Below, in pieces: positions 1 through 8,013 of a DNA stretch of 38,164 nucleotides. The notes beneath the pieces were generated by a model. It was not told where the DNA came from and searched no databases. It saw nothing but the letters and a program-made list of their open reading frames with translations. The stretch lies in NCBI GenBank assembly GCA_963640855.1, contig CAVIAJ010000013.1, positions 1 to 38,164 on the forward strand, written 5' to 3'. The position numbers and the translations under genes were made by a program. This DNA comes from Methanarcanum sp963640855. GTDB lineage: Archaea > Thermoplasmatota > Thermoplasmata > Methanomassiliicoccales > Methanomethylophilaceae. Every line of letters begins with the position of its first letter. Position 1 is the first letter of the stretch.

Positions 1-68
1 TCCGAAAGATCTGCCTAACAGATCAAAAAATATCGGCTGTCAGAATTGCCGAACATAGTATAACGAAC

Positions 69-92
69 GCAGGAGGTAACTCCTGCATTTTT
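69..92 (+). terminator. Hairpin terminator of a gene left of the window
   Basis: A 7-bp perfect stem (GCAGGAG at 69-75, CTCCTGC at 80-86) closes a GTAA tetraloop of the GNRA type and is followed by ATTTTT. The T run lies on the plus-strand side, so it would end a plus-strand transcript entering from the left. The hairpin is seen directly; the terminator role is inferred. Confidence 0.5.
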
Positions 93-152
93 CGTATTTT
101 CGATACTTTCCGGTGTAATCCGGAATTATAACAGTTAAGAAAAGTAAGACAG

Positions 153-172
153 GGAAGGGCTTACGCCCTTCC
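153..172 (-). terminator. Hairpin just after valS stop
   Basis: An 8-bp inverted repeat (GGAAGGGC / GCCCTTCC) closes a 4-nt loop that reads GTAA on the minus strand, the same loop as the hairpin at 69-86. It lies 5 nt after the valS stop codon and is followed by pyrimidine-rich DNA. Probably the valS 3' end; function inferred. Confidence 0.5.
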
Positions 173-176
173 GGTT

Positions 177-2795
177 TCACTGCTCGATAACGACCAGGAT
201 ATCTCCGATCTGAAGCGTATCCACGGCTTTTCCGTTGAGCATAAGTTTCTTCTCGAATTCGAGGTACTCAGAAGTAAGCTCGATTGTCTTTCCGTTTACT
301 TCGAATGCAATAGATCCTTTCGAGAGATCCTCTGCGGCCTTCATCGGGTTGAGTTTTGCAATCTCGGCAACCAATGCTTTTGCATCGGCTTTGAATGCGG
401 GTCCGAGTTTGGAGTGCACGGGTTTGACTGCGGTGTATTCCTCAGTCAAATCAGCTTTCTCGACAAACTGAAGTTCCTTGGCCTTGACGGTTTCCGTGAT
501 ATCTGCTTTCGCGGGTTCGAGAATCTTTGCCGCTCCGCCGATCAGCTGAACCAGCTGAAGTTCTGCATTCAGTGCAATCTTCTTATCGGATTTCCATCCG
601 CGGATGGATGCGATGACGTCTTTGAGCGATTCTCCGATCTTCTCTGCTTCCTCATCGATCATGATGGGTTCGGGCCACTGTGTGAGGTGGATACTCTTGA
701 CTCCTTCGAACTTCAGGAAGTGTTCCTGATAGACATCTTCGGTGACGTGGGGCATGAAGGGTGCAAGTAATTTCACAGCTCCGAGGAAGACGTTGTAAAG
801 AGTGTATCTTACGGCGTCGTCATCCCTTGTCTTGACCATTTCGACGTAATGGTCTGCGAACTCGTGCCAAATGAAGTTCTCAATATCCCTCATTGCTTTG
901 TCGAAGGTATAGTTCTCAAGATATTCCGTAACGGATTTCACCGTCTTGGAGTATCTGCTGATAATCCATCTGTCGGAAGGCCTCAGATCTTTGCATTCTG
1001 CGGGTTTTTCTTTGAGGAACCTGCTGATGAACTGTCCGATGTTGAAAACCTTGTTACAGAGTTTTCTTCCTCTGACGACATCCTTCTCTCTGAATGCGTG
1101 ATCGATACCGAGTGAACAGGTTGCAGCATAATATCTGAGTGCATCCGCACCGTACTGTTCGAGGATGGGTATCGGATCGATGACATTTCCGATGGAAGTG
1201 TGCATGGGAGTTCCGTCGGGAGCCATGATGAATCCGTGAATCATAATGTCTTTCCACGGAATTTCTCCTTTGATCTGGTGGCTTCTCAGTATGGTGTAGA
1301 AAGCCCAGGTCCTGATGATATCGTGCGACTGAGGTCTCATTGACATGGGGTAGAGTTTCTTGTGAAGTTCTTCGTCTCTTCCCCAGAATGTGTTGTACAG
1401 TGCGGATCCCGAAGAATCCATCCATGTGTCGAAAACATCTGTGCATCCGACAAACTCAGTGCATCCGCATTCGGGACATTTATCGACAGGTGCTTTATCC
1501 TCCGTAGGGTCGCAGTAGCACATTTCTTCCGTCGCACAGACCGCATGTCCGCATTTCTTGCACTCCCAAATAGGAACAGGTGTCGCAAAGATACGCTGTC
1601 TGCCGAGAACCCAGTCCCACTGAAGGGAATTAGCCCAGTCTTTGAGCCTGATTTTCATGAACTCGGGGTACCAGTTGATTTCATCCGCTCTCTTGAGGAC
1701 TTCTTCCCTGAATTCCAATGTTTTAAGGAACCACTGAGGTACCTGAAGGTATTCAATGGGTGAATGACATCTCCAGCAGATTGAAACCTGCTGAGGGTTG
1801 TCTTCCTGTTTCACGAGGATTCCCTGTTCTCTCAGGTCGTTGATGGATGCCTCACGTGCCTCGGGAACAGTCATTCCCGCATACTTACCTGCAAGTTCGG
1901 TCATCCTTCCGGATTCATCGATACCTTTCTCGAGTTCGAAGTGGTATTTCATAACCCATTCCAAATCGTCTTTGTCGCCGATGGTACAGATCATGACGTT
2001 TCCTGTTCCGTATTCCATCTTGACTTTCGGATCGGAAATGACCTTAACACGCCTTCCGAAGAGAGGCGTAATCAGTTCTTTTCCGATTAAGTGCTGTTTC
2101 TCTTTGTCGTCGGGGTGAACCGCCACCGCTTTGCATGTGCAGAGAAGTTCGGGCCTTGTAGTCGCAATCAGGACGTAATCATCCTTGCCGCCGTCGGCAA
2201 TCATGAATTTGATGTAGTTGAGCTTGTTGACGTTGTCTTTGTACTCAACTTCGGCATCGGCGAGTGCGGTCATACATCCGGGACACCAGTTGACAGGGTA
2301 GTTTCCTTTGTAGACCAATCCTCTGTTGAAAAGTTCGATGAAGGAGAGCTGTGTAATCCTCCTGTAATAAGGTGCGTCGGTCTGATAGTAGATGCTGGGA
2401 TCCATGGATTCGCCGAGCATCTCAAATTCATGGGTCATCTGACCGATTTTCTCGTTGGCGAACTCTTCGCAGAGTTCCCTGTATTTCTTTCTCGGAGTGT
2501 CGAGTTTCGTGATGTGGTATTTCTTCTCGACCCTGACCTCGATGGGTGTTCCGTTGACATCGAAACAGAGAGGGAAGAAAACGTTCATTCCTTTCATTCT
2601 TCTGTAACGGGCAGCGAAATCAATCAGTGAATAACCGGTCGCGTGACCGAGGTGAAGGGTACCCGATGCGTATCTCGGGGGATTGTCGATGCTGTAGACC
2701 TCTTTCTCGGATTCGGGGTCGAAGCGATAGACCTTCTCATTCTTCCACATCTCCTGCCAGCGTTTCTCGATTGCTGCGGAATCATACTGCGACAT
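177..2795 (-). CDS. valS: Valyl-tRNA synthetase
   Basis: Class Ia synthetase of 872 residues that charges tRNA-Val with valine in the cytoplasm. The HIGH signature is present as HLGH near residue 49, in the context PPRYASGTLHLGHATG. The CP1 editing domain follows (about 190-340, including ATTRPELL), then Cys pairs for zinc (CWRCH near 341; CKKCG, CYC and CPECGC near 410-450), and an anticodon-binding helical domain from about 620. The KMSKS loop, normally KMSKSLGN, reads PMHTSIGNVIDP here, so both lysines of the signature are missing. The start is supported by a TATA box (TTTTATAAGG, minus strand) about 25 nt upstream, which makes the mRNA leaderless. Length is typical of archaeal ValRS. Identity is secure; the altered KMSKS loop is the one odd feature. 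Confidence 0.95.
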   Translation of the reverse strand: MSQYDSAAIEKRWQEMWKNEKVYRFDPESEKEVYSIDNPPRYASGTLHLGHATGYSLIDFAARYRRMKGMNVFFPLCFDVNGTPIEVRVEKKYHITKLDTPRKKYRELCEEFANEKIGQMTHEFEMLGESMDPSIYYQTDAPYYRRITQLSFIELFNRGLVYKGNYPVNWCPGCMTALADAEVEYKDNVNKLNYIKFMIADGGKDDYVLIATTRPELLCTCKAVAVHPDDKEKQHLIGKELITPLFGRRVKVISDPKVKMEYGTGNVMICTIGDKDDLEWVMKYHFELEKGIDESGRMTELAGKYAGMTVPEAREASINDLREQGILVKQEDNPQQVSICWRCHSPIEYLQVPQWFLKTLEFREEVLKRADEINWYPEFMKIRLKDWANSLQWDWVLGRQRIFATPVPIWECKKCGHAVCATEEMCYCDPTEDKAPVDKCPECGCTEFVGCTDVFDTWMDSSGSALYNTFWGRDEELHKKLYPMSMRPQSHDIIRTWAFYTILRSHQIKGEIPWKDIMIHGFIMAPDGTPMHTSIGNVIDPIPILEQYGADALRYYAATCSLGIDHAFREKDVVRGRKLCNKVFNIGQFISRFLKEKPAECKDLRPSDRWIISRYSKTVKSVTEYLENYTFDKAMRDIENFIWHEFADHYVEMVKTRDDDAVRYTLYNVFLGAVKLLAPFMPHVTEDVYQEHFLKFEGVKSIHLTQWPEPIMIDEEAEKIGESLKDVIASIRGWKSDKKIALNAELQLVQLIGGAAKILEPAKADITETVKAKELQFVEKADLTEEYTAVKPVHSKLGPAFKADAKALVAEIAKLNPMKAAEDLSKGSIAFEVNGKTIELTSEYLEFEKKLMLNGKAVDTLQIGDILVVIEQ

Positions 2796-2814
2796 GACTG
2801 ACGGTAAGAATATT

Positions 2815-2824
2815 CCTTATAAAA
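2815..2824 (-). promoter_or_regulatory. TATA box of valS
   Basis: TTTTATAAGG on the minus strand is centred about 25 nt before the valS ATG, so transcription would start at or next to the start codon. It is one of the clearest cases of the leaderless layout seen throughout this window. Confidence 0.6.
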
Positions 2825-2917
2825 GAAATGCGCACGCGTAAAGAGGATTTCCGGTAACGGGACTGACATATATGCCGTACCGTATTCCGTATCTCCGACA
2901 GTACCGGAAGGAAAGAA

Positions 2918-3832
2918 ATGATTATTAGTGCCAGCAGGAGGACGGACATACCCGCATTCCATTCGGAATGGTTCATGGAGAGGATAAGAAACGGATATGT
3001 TATGGTAAGAAATCCCGTTTCGGAAGATGTCGTTTACCGTATCGACCTGAGACCGAAGAACGTCGACTGTTTATCTCTGATTTCCAAGAATCCGGAACCG
3101 ATTGAGAAATATCTCGATGAGCTGAAGAAATCGTACAGAATACTGTTCCAGATTACGGTGAATCCGTATTCCGCGGATACGGAACCGAATGTTCCCGAAA
3201 TCGATGACGTCATAGATTCATTCATCCGTATTTCGGATAAACTGGGTAAAGAATCCGTACTGTGGAGATACGATCCCGTTATTTTCAATGACGGATACGA
3301 CATTGAATTTCATAAGAAATCTTTTGAATATATTTCGGACAGACTCAGAGGACACACGGACAGATGTATCTTCTCGTTTCTGAGCATTTACGATAAGATT
3401 ATTCACGTCAGGGGATTGCGCCCCGTATCCGAAAATGAAAAGGATGAATTTATGAGAGCCGCTCATAAAATTTCAGAGAAAAACAACATGGAGATGTCTT
3501 CATGCTGTTTTTCCTTAAATCGGTCATACGGCATCGTGACAAGAGGCTGTACGGATGCCAAACTTTTCAGAAGTCTCGGCATTCCTTTCGATCCGAAATT
3601 ATCGCATTACAGAGAAGGGTGTCTCTGTGTCAGGAGTATCGACATCGGAGCGTACGACACATGTATGCACGGCTGTACCTACTGCTACGCAAACGATCCC
3701 GACGGAAGAAAACGGTCTTCGGTACATTACGACGTACATTCCGAGATGCTGAACGATTCGCTGAAAGAGACCGATAAAATAACCGAATTGGGCAGCCGTG
3801 TTAACGGAAGGATAACTGATTTCTGTCGGTAA
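2918..3832 (+). CDS. DUF1848 family protein, cysteine-cluster (radical-SAM-like)
   Basis: 304-residue protein that opens with MIISASRRTDIPAFHSEWF, the hallmark of the DUF1848 family. Near the C-terminus (about 235-260) is a Cys cluster, GCLCVRSIDIGAYDTC followed by MHGCTYCYAND; the CxxxCxxC arrangement (TCMHGCTYC) resembles a [4Fe-4S]/radical SAM or spore-photoproduct-lyase-type site. The reaction is unknown. A purine-rich Shine-Dalgarno (GGAAGG) sits about 8 nt before the ATG and an ACATATATGCC box about 45 nt upstream, so this gene is leadered, unlike valS. It is followed in the same direction by the PD-(D/E)XK protein at 3883, which has its own TATA box. The family assignment is firm; the role is not known. 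Confidence 0.85.
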   Translation: MIISASRRTDIPAFHSEWFMERIRNGYVMVRNPVSEDVVYRIDLRPKNVDCLSLISKNPEPIEKYLDELKKSYRILFQITVNPYSADTEPNVPEIDDVIDSFIRISDKLGKESVLWRYDPVIFNDGYDIEFHKKSFEYISDRLRGHTDRCIFSFLSIYDKIIHVRGLRPVSENEKDEFMRAAHKISEKNNMEMSSCCFSLNRSYGIVTRGCTDAKLFRSLGIPFDPKLSHYREGCLCVRSIDIGAYDTCMHGCTYCYANDPDGRKRSSVHYDVHSEMLNDSLKETDKITELGSRVNGRITDFCR

Positions 3833-3882
3833 ATTAAGATTTTTACGACAACGATATAACTGTAATCGGCATCATAACAGGT

Positions 3883-4848
3883 ATGACGGTCACTGTAAAA
3901 AATTACCTCGTGAGGAAGATCGACACAGACAATCACGTAATCTGTTTCAATCCGGAGAAACACGGTAAGATTACAGGTTCGAGATTCCTTGCGGTTCTCG
4001 GAAAGGACAGTCATATGTCGGATTTCAAGGCTGCCTGCCTTATTTCCAGGATTTATTCGGAATACGAACCTACCAAATACACCGAGGCGGGAGACGCAAT
4101 CGAACCGATTATCCGTTCTTACGTCAGAGACAATTGGCAGAAACTGCCGAAATGCAAACTGCAGTACGGCGACGGCGACAGAGTAACCGTGGAAGATCCT
4201 GTTGAAAAGAGAGACTGCAACTACGATCATTTCAGATCCGAACCCGTATTCGGAGGTTTGGTCGACGGATACATCCGTGTCAACGGAAGCAGAAGGGCGG
4301 TACTTGAAATTAAAACATCATCCCGCAGAGATCAATGGGAAGACGGAAAGATTCCGGAAGGATATCTCCTTCAGGCATCGCTGTATGCGGAACTTTCCGG
4401 GTTGGATACGGTTGTTTTTGCAGTGGGATTTTTGGAAGACGGCGATTACGACAATCCGAAGGCGTGGATTCCGAATGATGAAAATTTCCTGATTGTTGCC
4501 GTACATAAGAAGGATATTTCCGAGGAAATGTCGGCTGCGGAGGAATGGTTCAGAAAATACATCCTCAGAGGTATGACGCCGAAATGGGGAGATAACGATG
4601 CAAAGGTCGTCGGTAATTTCCTCAGCAGGGATGTTGCATTTGTTCCTGCGGATCTTATGAGTAAGATAGACGGTTTTCTCAGATTGCCGGAAGAAGACAG
4701 ATCCGTTCCCGAACAGGAAATAATGATTTCTCTTTCGGAAACAATGGGTCCGAACGACCTCTGTATAAGATACGAACAGGGCGGATATTTATTCACGGTA
4801 ACGAAAATCAACGGCGGATTCTCGATGACAGTGGATAAACTGCTGTAA
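3883..4848 (+). CDS. PD-(D/E)XK nuclease-like protein (YqaJ/Cas4-like fold)
   Basis: 321 residues. The layout follows YqaJ-type viral recombinases and related exonucleases: an N-terminal FNPEKHGKITGSRFLAVLG segment (compare the YqaJ 'iGGSDia' start), TEAGDAIEPIIRSYV (conserved Glu, about 66-80), GGLVDGYI near 125 supplying the Asp, VLEIKTSS near 140 supplying the E-x-K pair, and a following Gln in GYLLQASLYAEL. All expected catalytic residues are present, so it is probably an active DNA exonuclease or end-processing enzyme. The ORF lies 50 bp after the DUF1848 gene and has a TATA-like CGATATAACT about 26 nt before the ATG. The C-terminal ~110 residues are unassigned. The fold call is by motif only; the substrate is unknown. 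Confidence 0.75.
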   Translation: MTVTVKNYLVRKIDTDNHVICFNPEKHGKITGSRFLAVLGKDSHMSDFKAACLISRIYSEYEPTKYTEAGDAIEPIIRSYVRDNWQKLPKCKLQYGDGDRVTVEDPVEKRDCNYDHFRSEPVFGGLVDGYIRVNGSRRAVLEIKTSSRRDQWEDGKIPEGYLLQASLYAELSGLDTVVFAVGFLEDGDYDNPKAWIPNDENFLIVAVHKKDISEEMSAAEEWFRKYILRGMTPKWGDNDAKVVGNFLSRDVAFVPADLMSKIDGFLRLPEEDRSVPEQEIMISLSETMGPNDLCIRYEQGGYLFTVTKINGGFSMTVDKLL

Positions 4849-4850
4849 AA

Positions 4851-5504
4851 TCATGAATTGAGGAGTTTCTTCCTCTCTTTCCAATCGGGCATATTGTCCG
4901 TAAGCAGTATCTTGAAGTTCTGACCGTGATTCGGAACCACTGTGTGTACGAGTTCGTGCATCACAACATATTCGATACATTCAATCGGCCTTTTGGCGAG
5001 ATTGGTACTCAGACAGATTCTTTTGGTTCCTGTGTTGCACGTGCCCCACCTCGATGTCATGTATCTCAGATACCATGAGGAACAGGACAGTCCCGACATC
5101 GACTGCAGTTTTCCGAAGATCCCGGGGAGTATAGATTCAAGTACGGCACGGTGTACTTTGCGGAGAAGCAGATCTTCATCGGAATCCGACGAAACGATGA
5201 ATATTTCGCTGTCGGTAATTTTTACGGATTCTCTGTTCCCGTGTGTCATATGAACGATGAATTTCCTTCCGATAAGTTCGGTTTCGCATCCGTCGGAGAG
5301 TTCGGTCTTTGAGAGATGATCGCGCTGCATAGTGTCGAGAATCCAGTCTTTTTTCTTCTCGATATGGCTGATAATTGTTTCCTCGGAACATCTCTTCGGC
5401 ACGGATACGATAACTCTCGGACCTTCTTTCACACGGATGTAGAGTTTTCTGATGTCTTTTTTCCGAATGTCGACATCGATACCGCAGATGTTCCTCATTG
5501 CCAT
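4851..5504 (-). CDS. YgjP-type M48-family metallopeptidase (DUF45)
   Basis: 217-residue predicted zinc peptidase. The C-terminal half carries the family signature in order: TSRWGTCNTGTKRICLSTNL, YVVMHELVHTVVPNHG with the HExxH zinc site (HELVH) and the downstream NHG histidine, then MPDWKERKKLL at the end. The N-terminal ~80 residues are the usual beta-rich YgjP segment (VKEGPRVIVSVPKRCSEE). Substrates of this family are not established. It is convergent with the plus-strand nuclease gene, with 2 bp between stops. Its promoter (TTTTTATC near 5530, about 26 nt upstream of the ATG) coincides with the T-rich tail of the terminator of the upstream transporter gene. Confidence 0.88.
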   Translation of the reverse strand: MAMRNICGIDVDIRKKDIRKLYIRVKEGPRVIVSVPKRCSEETIISHIEKKKDWILDTMQRDHLSKTELSDGCETELIGRKFIVHMTHGNRESVKITDSEIFIVSSDSDEDLLLRKVHRAVLESILPGIFGKLQSMSGLSCSSWYLRYMTSRWGTCNTGTKRICLSTNLAKRPIECIEYVVMHELVHTVVPNHGQNFKILLTDNMPDWKERKKLLNS

Positions 5505-5528
5505 AACAATGCAGACATTCGGAGATAA

Positions 5529-5559
5529 GATAAAAATATGGGCCGGCCCGAAGGCCGGC
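5529..5559 (-). terminator. UUCG-loop terminator fused to the next promoter
   Basis: On the minus strand a 7-bp stem GCCGGCC / GGCCGGC closes a TTCG tetraloop (5542-5559) and is followed by CCATATTTTTATC. It lies 12 nt after the transporter stop codon. The same T-rich run sits at the -26 position of the peptidase gene start (5504), so one element appears to end one transcript and start the next. The structure is seen; the dual role is inferred. Confidence 0.6.
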
Positions 5560-5570
5560 GAGATAAAGTT

Positions 5571-6959
5571 TCAAACGTAAATCGTTATGTTGAACAGTCC
5601 GAGTATTGCCACTACAAGAATACTTGCCAGGAAGATGGGGCAGACATACCTGATCATGAAATCGAACAGTTTTTTCGACTTGAATTCCCCGTTAACCGCC
5701 AATTCTTCATCGACGAATGAAACCTTCACAACATATCCGATGAACAGACAGGTTGCAATGGCTGCGATAGGCATCATGAAGTTGTTGGTAATCGAGTCGA
5801 ATATTCCGAGCCATCCCGCACCCTGATCGAGAGGGGCGAATATTTCGGGATTCGCGAATCCGAATACGGTAACGAATCCGAGAATCAGGAGAATTACCGA
5901 GGAAATAACAATCGATACCTTACGTTTGACAGCTACACCGTCGATGAAGACAGAGACAACTGTCTCAAGAAGCGAAACTGCGGATGTGAGTGCTGCGAAT
6001 ATAACCAAAAGGTAGAACACAGGTCCGATGACGTTTCCCATACCGCCGGGCATTCCTGCGAATACCTGAGGAAGTGAAACGAACATGAGTCCCATTCCTT
6101 TGCTTCCCGCAAGGTCGGGGCTGATTGCGTATGCAGCGGGGATAATCATCAATCCTGCAAAGATCGCAACGATTGTATCGATAAGGCTGATGTTACGTGC
6201 GGAACCTTCGATGCTTGTATCTTTTCTCATGTATGAACCGTACGTAATCATAATACCCATGGCCAACGACATGGAATAGAAAATCTGACTGATTGCTCCG
6301 AGGAATGTACCTGCACTGAGTTTGCTGACGTCGGGGTTGAGGTAGTATACGATACCGTCCCAGATTCCGGGGAGTGTCATTTCGTATGCCGTGATACCGA
6401 TCATCATAACGAGAAGTGCGGGCATGAGCACTTTACTGAGTTTCTCAATACCTTTGTCGACACCGATTGCGACACAGAGGATAGTAAGTCCTGCAAAGAC
6501 GAGGAACCAAATGGACGGGTCGCCGAAGCCTCCCTGTCCGCCTGTGATGTAACTCCACCAATACGAACCTCCGTCCGCTGCGAGGACGTCGAGGTGACCT
6601 ATGGTACTCTCTGCGAACCATTTGGTAACCCAACCTCCGATCACACAGTAATACGGAACAATCAACGCGGGAATAATCGCGATGAAATATCCGAGTAATT
6701 TGTACTTCTTACAAAGATCTCCGAAGGCTCTGATACAGGATTTTCCTGTTCTCCTTCCCAACGCAATCTCGGCAACCATCAATGAGAATCCGAAGGTGAC
6801 AGCCAGGATGATGTAGACGAGGACAAAGATTCCTCCCCCGTAGTGAGATGTAAGGTACGGGAATCTCCATAGGTTTCCGAGTCCGACGGCGGAGGCTGCC
6901 GCAGCCATGACGAAACCGAATTTGCCTGAGAAACTCCCGCGTTTCTCTACTTCTGCCAT
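5571..6959 (-). CDS. Sodium-dependent transporter, NSS/SNF family
   Basis: 462-residue membrane protein of the neurotransmitter:sodium symporter family, which brings in amino acids or related amines with Na+. The first transmembrane helix carries the family signature AAAASAVGLGNLWRFPYL (about 16-33), followed by the YGGGIFVLVY helix. Around eleven to twelve hydrophobic segments can be read, and the unwound TM6 region corresponds to IFYSMSLAMGIMITYGSYM (about 222-240). The substrate cannot be told from sequence. A TATA-like CTTTAATAAT lies about 26 nt before the ATG, and two copies of TTCGTAGTAA lie 40-70 bp further upstream, suggesting an activator site. The stop is followed by a strong UUCG hairpin. 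Start chosen by the TATA distance and by family alignment. Confidence 0.93.
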   Translation of the reverse strand: MAEVEKRGSFSGKFGFVMAAAASAVGLGNLWRFPYLTSHYGGGIFVLVYIILAVTFGFSLMVAEIALGRRTGKSCIRAFGDLCKKYKLLGYFIAIIPALIVPYYCVIGGWVTKWFAESTIGHLDVLAADGGSYWWSYITGGQGGFGDPSIWFLVFAGLTILCVAIGVDKGIEKLSKVLMPALLVMMIGITAYEMTLPGIWDGIVYYLNPDVSKLSAGTFLGAISQIFYSMSLAMGIMITYGSYMRKDTSIEGSARNISLIDTIVAIFAGLMIIPAAYAISPDLAGSKGMGLMFVSLPQVFAGMPGGMGNVIGPVFYLLVIFAALTSAVSLLETVVSVFIDGVAVKRKVSIVISSVILLILGFVTVFGFANPEIFAPLDQGAGWLGIFDSITNNFMMPIAAIATCLFIGYVVKVSFVDEELAVNGEFKSKKLFDFMIRYVCPIFLASILVVAILGLFNITIYV

Positions 6960-6978
6960 GCTGGGTAAAACTTAAATG

Positions 6979-6990
6979 TGATTATTAAAG
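6979..6990 (-). promoter_or_regulatory. TATA box of the NSS transporter
   Basis: CCTTTAATAATC on the minus strand is centred about 26 nt before the transporter ATG, giving a leaderless transcript. Everything from 7000 to 7185 is therefore upstream of the transcript and can only act as DNA control sites or as the 3' end of the ferredoxin mRNA. Confidence 0.55.
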
Positions 6991-7022
6991 GTATCTGGGA
7001 ATTTTTGTTAATTTTGATGGAA

Positions 7023-7054
7023 TTCGTAGTAATAGACAACGGTTTTCGTAGTAA
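7023..7054. promoter_or_regulatory. Paired TTCGTAGTAA sites upstream of the transporter promoter
   Basis: The 10-mer TTCGTAGTAA occurs at 7023-7032 and again at 7045-7054, 22 bp apart (two helical turns) on the same face of DNA. They lie about 40-70 bp upstream of the transporter TATA box. A palindrome of the same half-site (CTACGAA-T-TTCGTAG) lies at 7164-7178. The repeats are seen directly; binding of a regulator is inferred. Confidence 0.45.
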
Positions 7055-7067
7055 ATTAACGCCGTTA

Positions 7068-7107
7068 CCTCTCGGAAATTTTTCCGAAACTTCCGAGAGG
7101 CGGAAAA
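7068..7107. repeat. Nested, mutually exclusive inverted repeats
   Basis: A 10-bp perfect inverted repeat CCTCTCGGAA (7068-7077) / TTCCGAGAGG (7091-7100) overlaps two competitors: TCGGAA / TTCCGA (7072-7087) and TTTTCCG / CGGAAAA (7080-7107). In RNA these could not all form at once. It lies between the ferredoxin stop (7186) and the transporter TATA box, so it could be the 3' end of the ferredoxin transcript. No T run follows it on the minus strand. Confidence 0.45.
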
Positions 7108-7163
7108 CGGTCGTTTAATGTGAAAAAACCTTGAAAGTGACGTGAATGCACGTTCTTCTGACG

Positions 7164-7178
7164 CTACGAATTTCGTAG
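7164..7178. promoter_or_regulatory. Palindrome CTACGAA-T-TTCGTAG
   Basis: A 7+1+7 palindrome eight bases after the ferredoxin stop codon, sharing the half-site TTCGTAG with the two direct repeats at 7023-7054. The shared half-site, four occurrences in about 155 bp, suggests one DNA-binding protein rather than a terminator. A terminator hairpin cannot be excluded. Confidence 0.35.
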
Positions 7179-7185
7179 TCCAGTA

Positions 7186-7758
7186 TCAGGAGAGCAGTCT
7201 TCCGTCCCTTCCGACGATGATTTCTCTGATTCCGATATCCTTTCCGGATGCTGTCACCGCTTCCCTGACTATCCTGGTAAGCATACTGCAGCACGGGATG
7301 TCAATCCTCAGAATTTCAACGGAATCAATCGGTGCATTCGCAAAGATTTCCTTCAGTTTCTCAAATCTCGACCTGTCTTCAAGTTTCGGACAGCAGATCA
7401 TCATCGGTTTTCCCGCGATCATTTCCTTTTTGATATTGTCTTTAACAAATCCCGTGCAGTCGGAAGCGATTACCAAAGTACCTTTGAGCCCCGGCATTGC
7501 AGGTGACACCAAAGCAAGCTTAATCGGCCATTGGAACGTAGGGGCGGCCATAAGATTCGGAATTACATCTTTCTCAACGAACCTGATTGCATTCTGAGGA
7601 CATGCGGGAAGACAGTCTCCCATTCCGTCGCAGAGTGATTCGTTTACAAGCTTCGCTTTTCCGTCAATGAGTTTGAGTGCGCCTTCGTGACAGGCCTTTA
7701 CGCACAGACCGCAGCCGTTGCAGGCTGCTTCGTCGATAGCAACGGTCCTGATTATCAT
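7186..7758 (-). CDS. 4Fe-4S dicluster ferredoxin-like protein
   Basis: 190 residues. The N-terminal ~60 carry two [4Fe-4S] cluster motifs: CNGCGLCVKACHEGAL (first CxxCxxC...C, about 14-29) and CDGMGDCLPACPQNAI (second, CxxxxxCxxxC spacing, about 43-58). The remaining ~130 residues hold CCPKLEDRSRFEKLKEIF and DIPCCSMLTRIVREAV, with extra paired cysteines (about 120 and 160) that could bind a further metal or cluster. This layout is common in methanogen 4Fe-4S proteins of unknown partner; it probably moves electrons in the cytoplasm. The GATATATCC box about 26 nt before the ATG supports the start. The electron donor and acceptor are not known. Confidence 0.85.
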   Translation of the reverse strand: MIIRTVAIDEAACNGCGLCVKACHEGALKLIDGKAKLVNESLCDGMGDCLPACPQNAIRFVEKDVIPNLMAAPTFQWPIKLALVSPAMPGLKGTLVIASDCTGFVKDNIKKEMIAGKPMMICCPKLEDRSRFEKLKEIFANAPIDSVEILRIDIPCCSMLTRIVREAVTASGKDIGIREIIVGRDGRLLS

Positions 7759-7839
7759 GAATACAGGGATGCAGAATGACGATATATCCGTTGCCGAAGT
7801 TTAACGCCGAAGCTGAGAGGAATAATGAGAATGGAATGG

Positions 7840-7911
7840 TGCATCCGCCGGGAATCGAACCCGGGCAACAAGCTTGGAAGGCTTGAATCCTAGCCCCTAG
7901 ATCACAGATGC
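7840..7911 (-). tRNA. tRNA-Gly (anticodon UCC)
   Basis: On the minus strand GCATCTG pairs with CGGATGC (one T-G pair), the D stem is ATCT/GGAT, the anticodon stem CAAGC/GCTTG holds the loop CTTCCAA with UCC at the anticodon, and the T arm carries GGTTCGATTCC. Discriminator A is at 7840 and CCA is encoded next (7839-7837). No intron. A TATA-like GATTAAATATC lies about 26 nt upstream (7935-7945). Reads GGA codons. Confidence 0.95.
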
Positions 7912-8013
7912 AGTAATTCGGATAATCGGGAAGGGATATTTAATCATACTGATTGGTCAGCCGCCGGAACCATAGCGTAATTCAATATACGGAACATTTG
8001 TTACGGATAAAAC

